DNA of 64,000 nt. It comes from Scleropages formosus. Taxonomy: Eukaryota; Chordata; Actinopteri; Osteoglossiformes; Osteoglossidae. Position 1 is the stretch's first letter. Every line of letters begins with the position of its first letter. The notes under the pieces were generated by a model. The model ran no database searches and was not told where the DNA came from. It was given only the letters and a program-made list of their open reading frames with translations. Location of the stretch: assembly GCF_900964775.1 (NCBI RefSeq), contig NC_041827.1, forward strand, positions 13,646,001 through 13,710,000. Direction: 5' to 3'. Positions 9,640 to 20,489 of the stretch are shown here, piece by piece. The position numbers and the translations under genes are program-made.

Positions 9640-12085
9640 TACATGCAATAAAAAAACAATATGTTACAATATGATAATAAATGCTGTAAAAACGCAAACA
9701 TAAATGTAAAACAAAAAAAATTGCAAAGGGAATGGAATGGCGTTCAGTTGAGTTTGGGTGTGCATGTCTGTGTGCGTGTGTATGTGTGGTTGGGTCAGGG
9801 TTCTTGCGGTCCGAAATGCTGCAATTTCAAAACCAGGCGGTGATGCATCTGCTCATGATGATCTCTGTAGTCGCTCTGTAGAACGTGGTGAGGATGGGGG
9901 TGGTGGGAGATGGGCTCTCCTCCACCTTCGCAGAAAGTAGAGACGCTGCTGGGCTTTCTTGGCTGTGGAGCTGGTGTTGAGTGACCAGGTAAGGTTCTCC
10001 GCAAGGTGAACACCAAGGAATTTGGTGCTCTTGACCATATCCCCAGAGGAGCCGTCGATATTCAGAGGAGAGTGGTTGCTCCGTGCTCTCCTGAAGGCAA
10101 CAACCATGTCTTCTGTTTTGTCCACGTTCAGGGACAGGTTGTTGGCTCTGCACCAGTCCATTAGCCAGTGCACCTCCTCATTGCATGCTGACTCGTCATT
10201 TCTGCCGATGACACATGCCGTCGGCAAACCTGATGATGTGGTTCGAGCTATGTATTGCTGCACGGTCGTGAGTCAACAGAGTGGACAGCAGCGGACTGAG
10301 CACACAGCCCTGGGGAGGGGGTTCCAATGCTCAGTGTGTTGGTGCTGGAGATGCTGCTTCTAATCCGGACTCCTGAAGGGGGGTGTTCAGGCCTAGCAGG
10401 CTCAGCTTTCCAATCAGGTACTGAGGAATGATTGTACTGAATGCTGAACTGAAGTCTACGAACAACATTTGAACATACGTGTCCTTTTTGTCCCGGTGGG
10501 TGAGGGCCAGATGGAGGCTGGTGATGATGGCGCCGTCTGTTGAGCGCTTGGGACGATACACGAATTGCAGGGGGTCCAGGGGGTCCAGTGAGGGGGCAGC
10601 AGGATCTTACTGTGCGTCAGCAGGAGTCTCTCGAAGCACTTCATGACAATGGATGTGAGTGCGACGGGACGGAAGTCGTTGAGGCAGGACACAGAAGATA
10701 TCTTTGGCAAGGGGACGATGGTGGTGGCCTTGAAGCACATTGGAAGGACGGCGCTGCTCAGGGACATGTTGAAGATGTCAGTGAGAACATCTGCCAGCAA
10801 GTCTGCGCATCCTCTGAGCCCTCTGCCAGGAATGTTTTCTGGTCCAGCAGCCTTCCATGGGTTGACTCTGCATAGCGTTTTCCTCACATCAGCCGTGGCA
10901 AGACATAGCATCTGGTTGTTGGGAGGAAGGGTGGTCTTCCTTGCCGCCACGTCATTCTGCGCCTCAGACCGAGCGTAGAAGTTGTTCAGTGCGTCTGGAA
11001 GGGAGGCATCACTGTCGCAGGCAGGTGAAGTTGTCCTGCGGTTGGTGATGGCCTGGATGCCCTTTTAAACGCGTTGCGTGTCGCCGCCGTTCTTGAAGTA
11101 GCTGTGGATTCTCTGGCCGTGTGCGCGCTTTGCCTCTCTGATGGCCCGGGACAGTTTGGCCCTCGCTGTTCTTACGGCCACCTTGTCCCCTGCTTTGAAG
11201 GCAGAGCCTCGGGTCCTCGGCAATGCACGCACCTTGGCAGTCATCCACGGCTTCTGGTTGGAGCGTGTAGTGATGGTCTTGGAGGCGGTGACGTGGTCGT
11301 TGCACTTGCTGATGTAGCTGGTCACTGATGCCATGCATTCCTCCAAGTTGGTGGAGTCATCATTGGTTGCAGCATCCCTGAACACGTGCCAGTCAGTGCG
11401 ATCAAAGGAGTCCTGAGGAGCAGAGATGGTTCCTGCTGGGCAGGTTTTCATCTGTTTCAGAACCGGTTTGGCGCGTCTGACGAGCGGAGCGGTCCGTATG
11501 CTGGGAACAGCACAATAGAGATGTGGTCCGAGTACCCGAGGTGAGGGCGGGGCTCTGCCCGGAAAGCGCCGGGGATGTTTGTATAAAAAATATCCATCTC
11601 CTTTGCCCCTCTCGTTGAAAAGTCCACATGTTTATGGAATTTAGTGCGCACCGACTTGAGATTGGCTTGTGTGCATTCCGCAGTTTGCTAATAGCCGCAC
11701 ACAGCTCACACTGCATCTCCTTAGGCATTTGCGCTGGGGGGAATGTATACTCTGACTATACGGACAGTGGTGAATTCCTGCAGTAAATAAAATGGTCTGC
11801 ATGTAACAGTCACAAACTCCAACAGCGATGAGCAGTAACTAGAGACAAGCACTGAGTTCTTGCACCAATTCGTGTTGATGTAAACACACAAGCCACCACC
11901 GCGAGCCTTACCGCACAGAGACAGAGCTGCATTTCTGTCGGCACGGAACGAGGCGAGCCCGTCTAGGTGAATGACGGCGTCTGGAACTCTGTCTCTGAGA
12001 GATGTCTCCGTGAAAAGGAAGATGCGGCAGTCTCTAAACTCACGGCACGTAGTCTGCGGCGGGAGTTAATAATTAGGATGATAAT
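9640..12085 (-). mobile_element. CR1/L2-type LINE, 5'-truncated, minus strand
   Basis: Reading right to left: the C-terminal part of an APE-type endonuclease (about 12030-11010, with 'HVDFSTRG', 'HLGYSDHIS' and 'NQKPWMT'), then reverse transcriptase (about 10950-9850, with '[11 protein letters not shown]', '[10 protein letters not shown]', '[13 protein letters not shown]', 'NNLSLNVDKTEDMVV' and 'KFLGVHLAENLTW'). The YADD-type box is degraded and the frame is broken several times. The element starts inside the endonuclease, so it is 5'-truncated. A 3' UTR-like stretch with (GT)n lies at 9640-9800; its exact end is not certain. Nearly identical to 44190-46625. Confidence 0.8.
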
Positions 12086-12091
12086 TAAAAA

Positions 12092-12092
<1 letters not shown>

Positions 12093-12141
<49 letters not shown>

Positions 12142-12338
12142 TCAGAACCGCTTGTCCCATACGGGGTCACGGGGAACCGGAGCCTACCCGGTAACACAGG
12201 GCGTAAGGCCAGAGGGGGAGAGGACACACCCAGGACGGGATGCCAGTCCGTCACAAGGAAACCCCAAGCGGGACTCGAACCCCAGACCCACCGGAAAGCA
12301 GGACTGTGGTCCAACCCACTGCACCACCGCACCCCCTC
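12093..12338 (-). repeat. tRNA-derived SINE with a long (CA)n tract, minus strand
   Basis: It starts with about 45 bases of CA repeat (complement of the tail) and continues with the SINE body to the 'caccgcaccccct' complement of the head. It abuts the 5' end of the LINE. The same insertion is at 46643-46878 in the F unit but not in the C or G units. Confidence 0.85.
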
Positions 12339-12344
12339 TCAGCC

Positions 12345-12713
12345 AAGTAATAAATAATAATAATTCAAGTTCCTAGGTTTATTGGGGGACTACATGTCTG
12401 TGCACACAGACCAGTCTGTAAACTGGTGTATTGCTACAAACGCACATTTTAATTTCTGTGCACCACGAAAACGTTTTCAATATGGATTTTGCACACAAAC
12501 ACATACACACACAGAGACAGGAATACTGCGTTTTGTGCAAATTAAACCATGCGATAGTATCTAGTATATATGCAATAAATATGATTGAGTCCTCTAACAC
12601 ACTTGCACATGGGCAGTGGCTGGTTTGACCGGTTGAACCAGTTGGCTTTGACCTAACTAAAAGTAAAACCAAGAACACGCATTCCACAAATATTACAAGC
12701 TACCTATATATAT
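12345..12713 (+). promoter_or_regulatory. promoter region of gene B
   Basis: It contains the module conserved before B, C, E, F and G: 'acgcacattttaatttctgt', 'caatatggattttgcacac', 'ttttgtgcaaattaaacca', 'gagtcctctaacacacttgc', 'gaaccagttggctttga' and 'acaaatattacaagctacc', ending in TATATATATG at about 12705-12713, roughly 75 bases before the start codon. Pancreas-specific control is expected for the family but no factor site is proven. Confidence 0.6.
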
Positions 12714-12787
12714 GGAGCTCCCGGGATCAAATACATCAGTGAGTCAGAAAATCCCAGCTCATCACAGAGTCCAGAAGGCCTGCAGAC

Positions 12788-15657
12788 ATGCTGAAGTTTC
12801 TACTGCTGAGTGCTCTCATAGCAGTGGGTAAGAACCGTCTTTTCCACAGCAAAGTTTTTCACTCAGTCACGTTATCGGTATGCATAGTTAAATCCATTTG
12901 ACTAATCTTAGTCAATTTCTTGCAAGGTTCACGAAAGTTTTCACATTGTTCTAATGTTGACTGTCTTTCGGTTTTCCCCAGTGCTTGCTGAGCAAAATGT
13001 AAAGCCCCAATACATGAAAGCATTGCAAGATAAGGTTGTGGGGGGTAGTGAAGCCCAACCCCATGCTTGGCCCTGGCAGGTATGACACATAACAGTGTTG
13101 AATGTTTTTGTCAATTTCAGCATTCGTCACTTTTTTTTTTTTTTTTTTTTTGTCATTAGAAAATAATGCTTTTGCTATACTGGCCTCTTTAAGTGAGACT
13201 AAGGTTTAGCCCCTTTTGGTGAGGCTCATTTAACTCAACAGTTATGTGTTAATTTATGGTCAATATGTTAATTATAATGTACCTGATGGATTTTTCCTGC
13301 TTTGTGTCTCAGGTCTCCCTTCAGTACCAGTATTTGTACTTTTGGTACTACCACTTCTGTGGAGGTTCTCTGGTCAGGAGAGGCTGGGTGATGACAGCTG
13401 CCCAATGTGTGGACACGTGAGTTTGGGGCCTAAGCTGGCATGTCCTAAAAGACTTACGGCAGCACTTTGGTGTGTTGTAACTTTGGTTGTGCGGTATAAT
13501 GGGTTTGGACCATGCATCCAGTGGTCTCTATGAACAACTCTTTAGACAGAAAGAGGAAAGTGCCTATCCTGAGTTGCTCCTTTACAAATACCCTGCTGTA
13601 TAAAAGGGAATATACTTGTGACTTGTGATTATTGTAACATTGTAAGGCACCTTGAACAAAGGCCTCAGCCCAGTAGCAGTCTATTATAATGACTAAAGTT
13701 CATTTTCATATTCATTAGAAATGGTGCATGTGTGTATCACTAACATAGACTGTACACCCTAACAATCTCTGTTTTCTGTACCCTACTGCTCTCTAGAACA
13801 AAGACTTGGCGAGTGGTTCTTGGCGATCACAACATATATGTGAGTGAGGGCACAGAGCAGGCGATCGCTGTGAGCAATTTCTACGTACACCCCAACTGGA
13901 ACCCCAACAGTCTCGCCAACGGGTGAGTGGATGAGCCAGGCGAGCTTTTCTCACTTAAAATTTGAGAAGTACTGTAGGACCTTTTTTTGCTTAATTACAG
14001 TAAAATTAGTCAAAACTCAACTCAAAATTTGCATGTTCTATGTTCAAAACAGAATACAGAGTGATGAAGTGGTACAGCAGTCGTTTGTGGAAGAAAGCAG
14101 TGATCAGCATTTTTCATAGCCTCCTTTGCCGTGAAAACCGTGCAAGTGGTCAAAATGAGATGAATTCGGTTCTAGAGCCTGTACCTACCTACGCATGATA
14201 TCCGAAAAATTATAAGTGGTAGTGAAGGCAGGTCACCTGTAAAGAATCTTGGTCAAACACTTAAACATTAACCCTGGTAGCCAAAAATTACCAGAAAAAA
14301 ATGAGTTTATGGAGTATTTATGTGACTTGCTGTAAATGACACTAAGGTGATTTGGTTATTTTTTCATCATCTGAACACCCGTATGGCTCATTTGCCTCCC
14401 CTCAGGTATGATATCGCTCTGCTCCGTCTGTCCTTCGATGCCACCCTCAACTCCTACGTGCAGCTGGCTTCTCTGCCCTCATTCGGTCAGATCCTGCCCA
14501 ACAACAACCCCTGCTACGTCACAGGCTGGGGCTACACCCAGAGTAAGTATAACACTTTACCTGGGTGATTTACAGCCTTATTTTTTATTGTCATGTTACC
14601 TGTTTACTGCATTCTGTGTGTTTTCGTGTGCTATATGCATGTTTGAAACGAGATTTGTTCTTACTGTGTGACACCTTAGCCATCCCTGACTGTGTCGGCC
14701 TTGGTCTCTGCAGGTGGGGGTCAGCTATCTGCCTCTTTGAAGCAGGCGTACCTGCCTCTGGTGGACTACAGCACCTGCTCCAGGAGTGACTGGTGGGGCA
14801 GCACTGTTAAGACCACTATGGTCTGTGCAGGGGGCGGCAGTGACTCTGCCTGCCAGGTGACTCAGCCTTTATTACTACAGTATGAACAAAAGTATAAAAC
14901 ACAACTTTTCTGTTAAATTGAGGGAAATTGTAATGTGTGTAAATATTTCAAAGGTATTTGAATTCTAGTGATACATCTCAAATGGTTTGATTTAGGTTCT
15001 GAGGATCAAGACGACGTATCCGAAAACTTGCCTTTCGTTAACTTAAGGTCTGTTACTCTTCAGGGTGACGGCGGCGGTCCACTGAACTGTCAGGTCAATG
15101 GACGCTACTACGTCCATGGCGTGACCAGCTTTGTGTCCTCCCTCGGCTGCAACACACTGAGGAAACCCACCGTTTTCACCCGAGTCTCGGCGTACACCAC
15201 CTGGATGGAAGGAGTGAGTACCCGTAGGCTCCTACTAGCCAATCACAGAGAGTCACTGTTCGCGAGAACCAATGAGAACTGTTTGTCTCAGAACAAGTGC
15301 AGTTTTAGAATTGTGGCAGTTGGTGGCACCGTGTTTTTAGTCAGCCTCTACCAAGCTGAAGGTCTCTGGTGTGATTCTCCCTCCTCTCCTACCACCTTGA
15401 TCAAAGTACTAACCCTAAACGGACGAGGCACACAACTGCAAGTGATTTGTTACAGAAAGCTGAATGATCTAAAATAACTTCTATAGTCAATTTTACCATA
15501 TCTAATTGATACGATCATATCCAACTGATGCAATCTAATTTTTAAAATGTAGTTGGAAGGGAAATATTTTAATTTTATTGAGGTTTTTCGTAGCGCAATA
15601 TAATGTTTCTGAGTTTTAACAAGCGTCCTTTTTCTGTTACAGATTATGAATCAGTAA
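12788..15657 (+). CDS. elastase gene B: intact but catalytically dead CELA1-type homologue, 270 aa
   Basis: Exons: 12788-12827, 12982-13079, 13313-13416, 13797-13922, 14406-14542, 14714-14856, 15064-15213 and 15643-15657, all with consensus splice sites; 813-nt CDS. Signal peptide [16 protein letters not shown], propeptide ending Asp-Lys31, then [15 protein letters not shown]. Two of three catalytic residues are changed: the His57 codon is CAA at 13403-13405 (TAAQC, residue 77) and the Ser195 codon is GGC at 15070-15072 (GDGGGP, residue 219). Asp102 (residue 125), the disulphide cysteines, Ser189, Val216, Thr226 and the calcium loop remain. Exon 3 has one extra codon and an aromatic-rich loop '[15 protein letters not shown]'. 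The C-terminus is WMEGIMNQ. AATAAA is at 15776-15781. Best read as a secreted pseudoprotease; a young pseudogene with no other lesions is the alternative. Confidence 0.88.
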
Positions 15658-16144
15658 AAGCAGAAATTTAAGCGGTGTGAAGGACAGTCTACTGGATAGG
15701 ATCTCAGCATTCCAGATATGAGCCTTCCTTCTTAAATTCCACTCCACTGCAGACACGACGAATCAACTAAAAAAAAATAAAGTCTCTTGATCACTCTGAA
15801 TACTGTGTCCGTCTGATTTTTAATTCTGGTCTCAAAGTACAGCAAAAGCACATTGTGAAGTAACCCCCGTAAGGGTGTACTGTAATTTCCATGACTGTAG
15901 TGAAAAGTACTGAAAACGTTTCAGTCTGGTATTGTTCACTAGCTGAAGGTCAGATTTTTAAGAAGAGTTCCTGTATATTAGAAGAAGCGGCAGAACTGAA
16001 TAAAAGTAGTCGTGTTACACCTGTTACTGTCACGATTGTAACAAATCAGACTTTAAGACTGTCTCACTTTGAAACATAACCCTGTGTTTGCAATGGGGAG
16101 AAAAAGGCCTCGGTGCCTCTACATCGTCAGTCATGGTTTCCAAG
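15658..16144. other. 3' UTR and flank of gene B
   Basis: It holds the AATAAA hexamer at 15776-15781 and 'gtctcttgatcactctgaat' just after it, then non-coding flank shared with E (39619-40114) and F (50197-50683). No gene seen; the 62-residue frame at 15891 is not supported by family or splice evidence. Confidence 0.5.
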
Positions 16145-16477
16145 TGTCACGGTTCCGTGTAGCATGGACGGACTCAAGTGCAGAGTGTTCGGATCGAGGT
16201 GCACAGAAGCCGAATCAGAATCCATAATCGTAGTCGAGGGGCAGGCGAGGGGCAGGCGATCAGCAAACGTCATAGAAAGGGCTAGGCAAAGAACGTGGTC
16301 AGGAAGAAACAGGCAAAGGGTCGAAGTCGGAATGGGTCTCTCGGTAATACGGTTCGCAGGGAAACAAGGAGGCAAAACAAGGTTCCGCGTCTGGGCTTCC
16401 TCGGTTTCCCTCTTTATAGTCTTTCCCATCAGGGAACGGCAGGTGTCGCAGAGGTGCCAGATGCGGAGAACGTGACA
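16145..16477. mobile_element. 333-bp TG...CA insertion with 5-bp target duplication (LTR-like or small non-autonomous element)
   Basis: The element starts TGTCACGG and ends ACGTGACA, giving short inverted ends, and is flanked by ccaag at 16140-16144 and 16478-16482. TG...CA ends with a 5-bp duplication suit a solo LTR or TRIM-type remnant; a small transposon is possible. It encodes nothing recognisable. The identical insertion is at 40115-40447 near gene E, and the empty site is intact near gene F at 50679-50683. Fossil, non-coding, and apparently young. Confidence 0.7.
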
Positions 16478-16719
16478 CCAAGCTTTAATGTGCACTACTT
16501 GACACAATTTGAGTCTATTTTCTATAGTGATAACTTTAAGAAAGGTTTTTTCTGTGAAAAGTAAATGTTATATTACATTTCAACGGATGTGCGGAAAACA
16601 AAAGCTTTAATTCCCATTTAAATTGTAACTCATTTGAGTTGCATAAAAAATCATGTTGCTCATATCATGGATCTGGTTCAGAAACATCGAAAGGAATACT
16701 GTGATTTGTATAAATAAAA

Positions 16720-17310
16720 CGCTGTAAGGCACCTTGAACAAAGGCTTCAGCCCAGTAACAGTTTATTATAATGACTAAATTTCATATTTATATTCATTAG
16801 AAACGGTGTACGTGTGTATCACTAACATAGACTGTACACCCTAACAATCTTTGTTTTCTGTACCATACTGCTCTGAAGTGAGTACCTGTAGGCTCCAACT
16901 GACACAATAAAGTTGCACTGGGGATAGCTGTTATCTTAGTTAGAGCTACTGCTTTTGGACCCAAAGGTCACATGTTCAAATTCCACTTTCAGCAATCATA
17001 CCCTTGAGCAAGGTTTTTGCCCTACAAATTGCTTCAGTAAAGTGACCCAGCTCTATAAATGGTTAAATAATAAGTAGCTCAACACTGTGAGTTGCTTTAG
17101 AGAAAGCATCCGCTAAATGAATAATTCTCCATTGGCAGGTAATTGCAAGTGGATTGCTGGTAATGTTTTTCATTGCATATTATAATGTATATGTATGTTA
17201 ATTAGTGTCCTGTTTCTGTTACAGATCATGGGTTATTAAAAGCATGAATTCAAGCGTCACAATGACACTCAACTGGATACGGCCTCAACATTGCAGATAC
17301 GATCCGTGTT
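16720..17310 (+). pseudogene. elastase relic: intron 3 tail fused to intron 7, with an orphan exon 8
   Basis: The stretch 'ctaacaatctttgttttctg' to 'ccatactgctct' is the end of elastase intron 3 (before exon 4). It runs directly into 'gtgagtacctgtaggctcc', the donor after exon 7, so exons 4-7 are deleted. Intron 7 with its SINE follows, then the acceptor 'tttctgttacag' and exon 8 at 17225-17239 encoding Ile-Met-Gly-Tyr-stop, then C-type 3' UTR. The acceptor and short exon are intact, so exon 7 of gene B could in principle splice to it. B and F share an internal deletion that E lacks. Confidence 0.7.
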
Positions 17311-17911
17311 GTTGAAGTGCAACAAAAATACACTCTAGACTAGATCCAGTTAGGGTACAATGCAATTATCAACACTGCAACTGAAAGTATGAAATATCCA
17401 TCATCGGGTCTTATTCACCAGGCAAAGGTCGCTGAAAAGATATTTTCAATTACCAGTTTATTAGCACTGATTCAACAAGGGGGCCACACAGCAGTGTGCA
17501 TCTCCAAAAGCCTCTCATTTCCAAGAATAACATCCACTGATACTTTTTATTTAGAAAATGTGGTCATTACTTTAATGAATCACAGGTAGAAGCCAATTAA
17601 GTCCAGTTAAGAGACAACTTGCAGTTACAACTTCAAGAGACAATTTGGATGCACCACGTTTCAGTTTTTCTTTACTACAAGCGTTCTGCTTTATTTTTTT
17701 CCAACAATTTTTCCTGTGTCATACACATCACATGGATGGCATGAAAACTGCACGGTATTTAAATATTTCGGAAAAGCACATTCTAATGTGGACCACACAA
17801 GTGTTGTTAATGTCATGAATCTAGAATGCACAAAAACATGGAAACACACACATACAACTGGTTCACGGAAAAACTGCATTATTGCTGCTCCTGTAGCTCT
17901 CCTGTTTGTAT
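17311..17911. other. duplicated flank after the orphan exon
   Basis: Non-coding. It matches 41440-42040 and 51512-52120 almost base for base and resembles the flank after A and C. The match stops abruptly at 'tttgtatatata' near 17911, where the sequence jumps into LINE sequence, marking a deletion relative to the F-G block. Confidence 0.6.
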
Positions 17912-19757
17912 ATATAAACCCCCTCCAGCTCCTCTGGGGGAACCCCAAGGCGTTCCCAGGCCAGCCGGGAGACGTAGTCTCTCCAACGTGTCCTGGGTCT
18001 GCCCCAAGGCCTCCTCCCAGTGGGACATGCCCGGAACACCTCCCCAGGGAGGCGTCCAGGAGGCATCCGGAACAGATGTCCGAGCCATCTCAACTGGCTC
18101 CTCTCGATGCGGAGGAGCAGCGGCTCTACTCCGAGCTCCTCCCGGGTGACTGAGCTCCTCGCCCTATCCCTAAGGGTGCGCCCAGCCACCCTGCGGAGGA
18201 AACTCATTTCTGCCGCTTGTATCCGCGATCTCATTCTTTCGCTCATGATCCAGAGTTCATGACCATAGGTGAGGGTAGGAAACGTAGATCGACCGGTAAA
18301 TTGAGAGCTTCGCCTTACGACTCGGCTCCTTCTTCACCACAACAGACCGGTACAATGACCGCATTACTGCGGACGCCGCACCGATCCGTCTGTCAACCTG
18401 CCGCTCCATTTTTCCCTCACTCGTGAACAAGTCCCCGAGATACTTAAACTCCTCCACTTGAGGGAGGAGCTCCCCCCTAACCCGGAGGGGGCAATCCACC
18501 TTTTTCCGACTGAGGACCACGGTCTCGGATTTGGAGGTGCTGATTCTCATCCCCGCCGCTTCGCACTCGGCTGCAAACCTCTCCAGTGCACGCTGTAAGT
18601 CTTGATTCGATGAAGCCAACAGGATCACATCGTCCGCAAAAAGCAGAGACGAGATCCTGCGGCCACCAAAACAGACACCCTCCGTTCCCTGGCTGCGCCT
18701 AGAAATTCTGTCCATAAAGATAATGAACAGAATGGGTGACAAAGGGCAGCCCTGGCGGAGTCCAACATGCACCGGGAACAGGTCTGACTTACTGCCGGCA
18801 ATGCGAACCAAGCTCCTGCTCCGGTCATACAGGGAACGAACAGCCCGTAGCAACGAGCCCCGAACCCCATAATCCCGAAGTACCCCCCCACAGGATGCCA
18901 CGAGGGACACGGTCGAATGCCTTCTCCAGGTCCACAAAACACAGATGGACTGGTTGGGCAAACTCCCATGAACCCTCCAACACCCTAGTGAGGGTATAGA
19001 GCTGGTCCAGTGTTCCACGGCCAGGGCGAAAACCGCATTGCTCCTCCTGGATCCGAGGTTCGACTATCGGTCGGATTCTCCTCTCCAGTACCCCGGCATA
19101 GACTTTCCCAGGGAGGCTAAGGAGTGTGATCCCCCTATAGTTGGAACACAATCTCCGGTCCCCCTTCTTAAAAAGAGGGACCACCACCCCGGTCTGCCAG
19201 TCCAGAGGCACCGTCCCCGAACTCCACGCGATGCTGCAGAGGCGTGTCAGCCAAGACAGCCCCACAACATCCAGAGACTTGAGAAACTCGGGGCGGATCT
19301 CATCCACCCCCGGAGCCTTGCCACCGAGGAGTTTTTTGACTACCTCAGCAACTTCAGCCAGGGTAATGGACGAGTCCCCCTCCGAGCCCCCGGCCTCAGC
19401 TTCCTCTACGGAAGGCGTGTCGGAGGGATTGAGGAGATCCTCAAAGTACTCCTTCCACCGCCCGAGGACATCATCAGTTGAGGTCAGCAGCGCGCCACTT
19501 CCACTGTAAACAGTGTTGGCGGAACACTGCTTCCCCCCTCTGAGTCGCCGGACGGTTTGCCAGAATCTCTTTGAGGCTGACCGAAAGTCTTCCTCCATGG
19601 CCTCACCAAACTCCTCCCAGGCCCGAATTTTTGCCGTGGCGACTGCCAGAGCCGCGCTCTGTCTGGCCCGCCGGTACCCGTCAGCTGCTTCAGGAGTCCT
19701 ATGAGCCAGCCAGGCCCGATAGAACTCCTTCTTCAGCTTGACGGCAGTCCATAGGCC
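17912..19757 (-). mobile_element. RTE-clade, Rex3-like LINE, truncated at both ends, minus strand
   Basis: The minus strand encodes RTE-type reverse transcriptase: 'GVDEIRPEFLKSL', 'VVVPLFKKGDRRLCSNYRGI', 'CGFRPGRGTLDQL', 'FVDLEKAFDRVPR', 'GLRQGCPLSPILF', the catalytic FADDV box, and 'EFKYLGDLFTSEGKM', then the C-terminal 'RSQLRWLGHLFRMPPGRL' region. Two long frames (19598-18825 and 19018-18257) are offset by a frameshift near 18890. Its 3' end is lost at the 17912 junction; the copy at 53480-55405 keeps it. Confidence 0.85.
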
Positions 19758-20258
19758 TCTTCAAGCGATGGAAGAGGCCTGTGGAGATGTTGAGGCAGTA
19801 GCTTCTTTTATACAACAGAACTTCTCAGTAGAGAACTTCACGATAAACGTGTATTTGCATTCATGTATTTGAGTGTGTACATCAGACTATGATATGAAAT
19901 CAATAGGCGACACCATTGTACGTTTGATGTTAGTATTTAATTTTAGTAAATGCATTAGTAGAAGAAAAGGCAGTACTTCATTATGCAGTGGAACTGAACT
20001 GTTTGATCAAGCTAAGAGTATGTTCAGTTGGCTGTGTTAATTGTTTTGAGAGCAATTACATTAATTTGGAGAAATGCGACAAAACGATTGAGAAAAACTG
20101 TAACACTTGTCCCTGAGGTTATACAATATTCAAAACACAACACCTTACAGCCAAGTAAGTCTTCTTCAAGAAATGGAAGAGCCCTGTGGAGATGTTGAGG
20201 CCGAAGCTTGTCAAGCATGGATTCAGTATTTGTGGCGTTTTGCCCAAGATGCATGGCT
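19758..20258 (+). mobile_element. fragments of the IS630/Tc1-type transposon around the Rex3-like LINE
   Basis: At 19758-19800 the frame reads like 'AMEEACGDVEA', and at 20143-20258 like '[26 protein letters not shown]'. These are two copies of the transposase C-terminus separated by a stretch that also recurs at 20560-20870, so a local duplication happened before or with the LINE insertion. Both are dead fragments. Confidence 0.6.
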
Positions 20259-20489
20259 CACGAAGGGGGTTGCGGTGGTGCAGTGGGTTGGACTAGGTCC
20301 TGCTCTCCAGTGGGTCTGGGGTTCGAGTCCTGCTTGGGGTGCCTTGCAATGGACTGGCGTCCCGTCCTGGGTGTGTCCCCTCCCCCTCCGGCCTTACGCC
20401 CTGTGTTGCCGGGTTAGGCTCCGGTTCCCCGCGACCCCGTATGGGACAAGCGGTTCAGAAAATGTGTGTGTGCGCGTGTGTGTGTGTGT
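20259..20489 (+). repeat. tRNA-derived SINE inside the transposase relic
   Basis: Box B is 'GGTTCGAGTCCT' and the tail is (GT)n. It is flanked by gcatggct at 20251-20258 and 20490-20497, so it inserted in the transposase codons for 'DAWL'. Same insertion at 55904-56128. Confidence 0.85.

Noticed and set aside
9853-10263. LINE reverse transcriptase frames as domesticated host genes
   Set aside because: The frames are split, the catalytic box is damaged, and the near-identical copies follow the block duplication without sign of independent constraint.
12379-12687. 102-residue minus-strand frame with hydrophobic start upstream of genes B, C, F and G
   Set aside because: It lies in the promoter module, varies in length between copies, and crosses CA repeats; no family or splice support.
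13400-13410. His57Gln in gene B as a sequencing error
   Set aside because: Gene F has the identical change together with Gly195, and this part of the window shows no excess of base errors.
14968-15477. 169-residue open frame running through exon 7 of gene B into intron 7
   Set aside because: It is read-through past a consensus donor (GTGAGT at 15214) into intronic SINE-like sequence; the same happens in E and F. The spliced exon 8 explains the gene end.
16113-16507. Opposed 120- and 126-residue frames over the 333-bp insertion
   Set aside because: They cross the insertion boundaries and the empty site in F shows that the segment is a mobile insert, not a gene.
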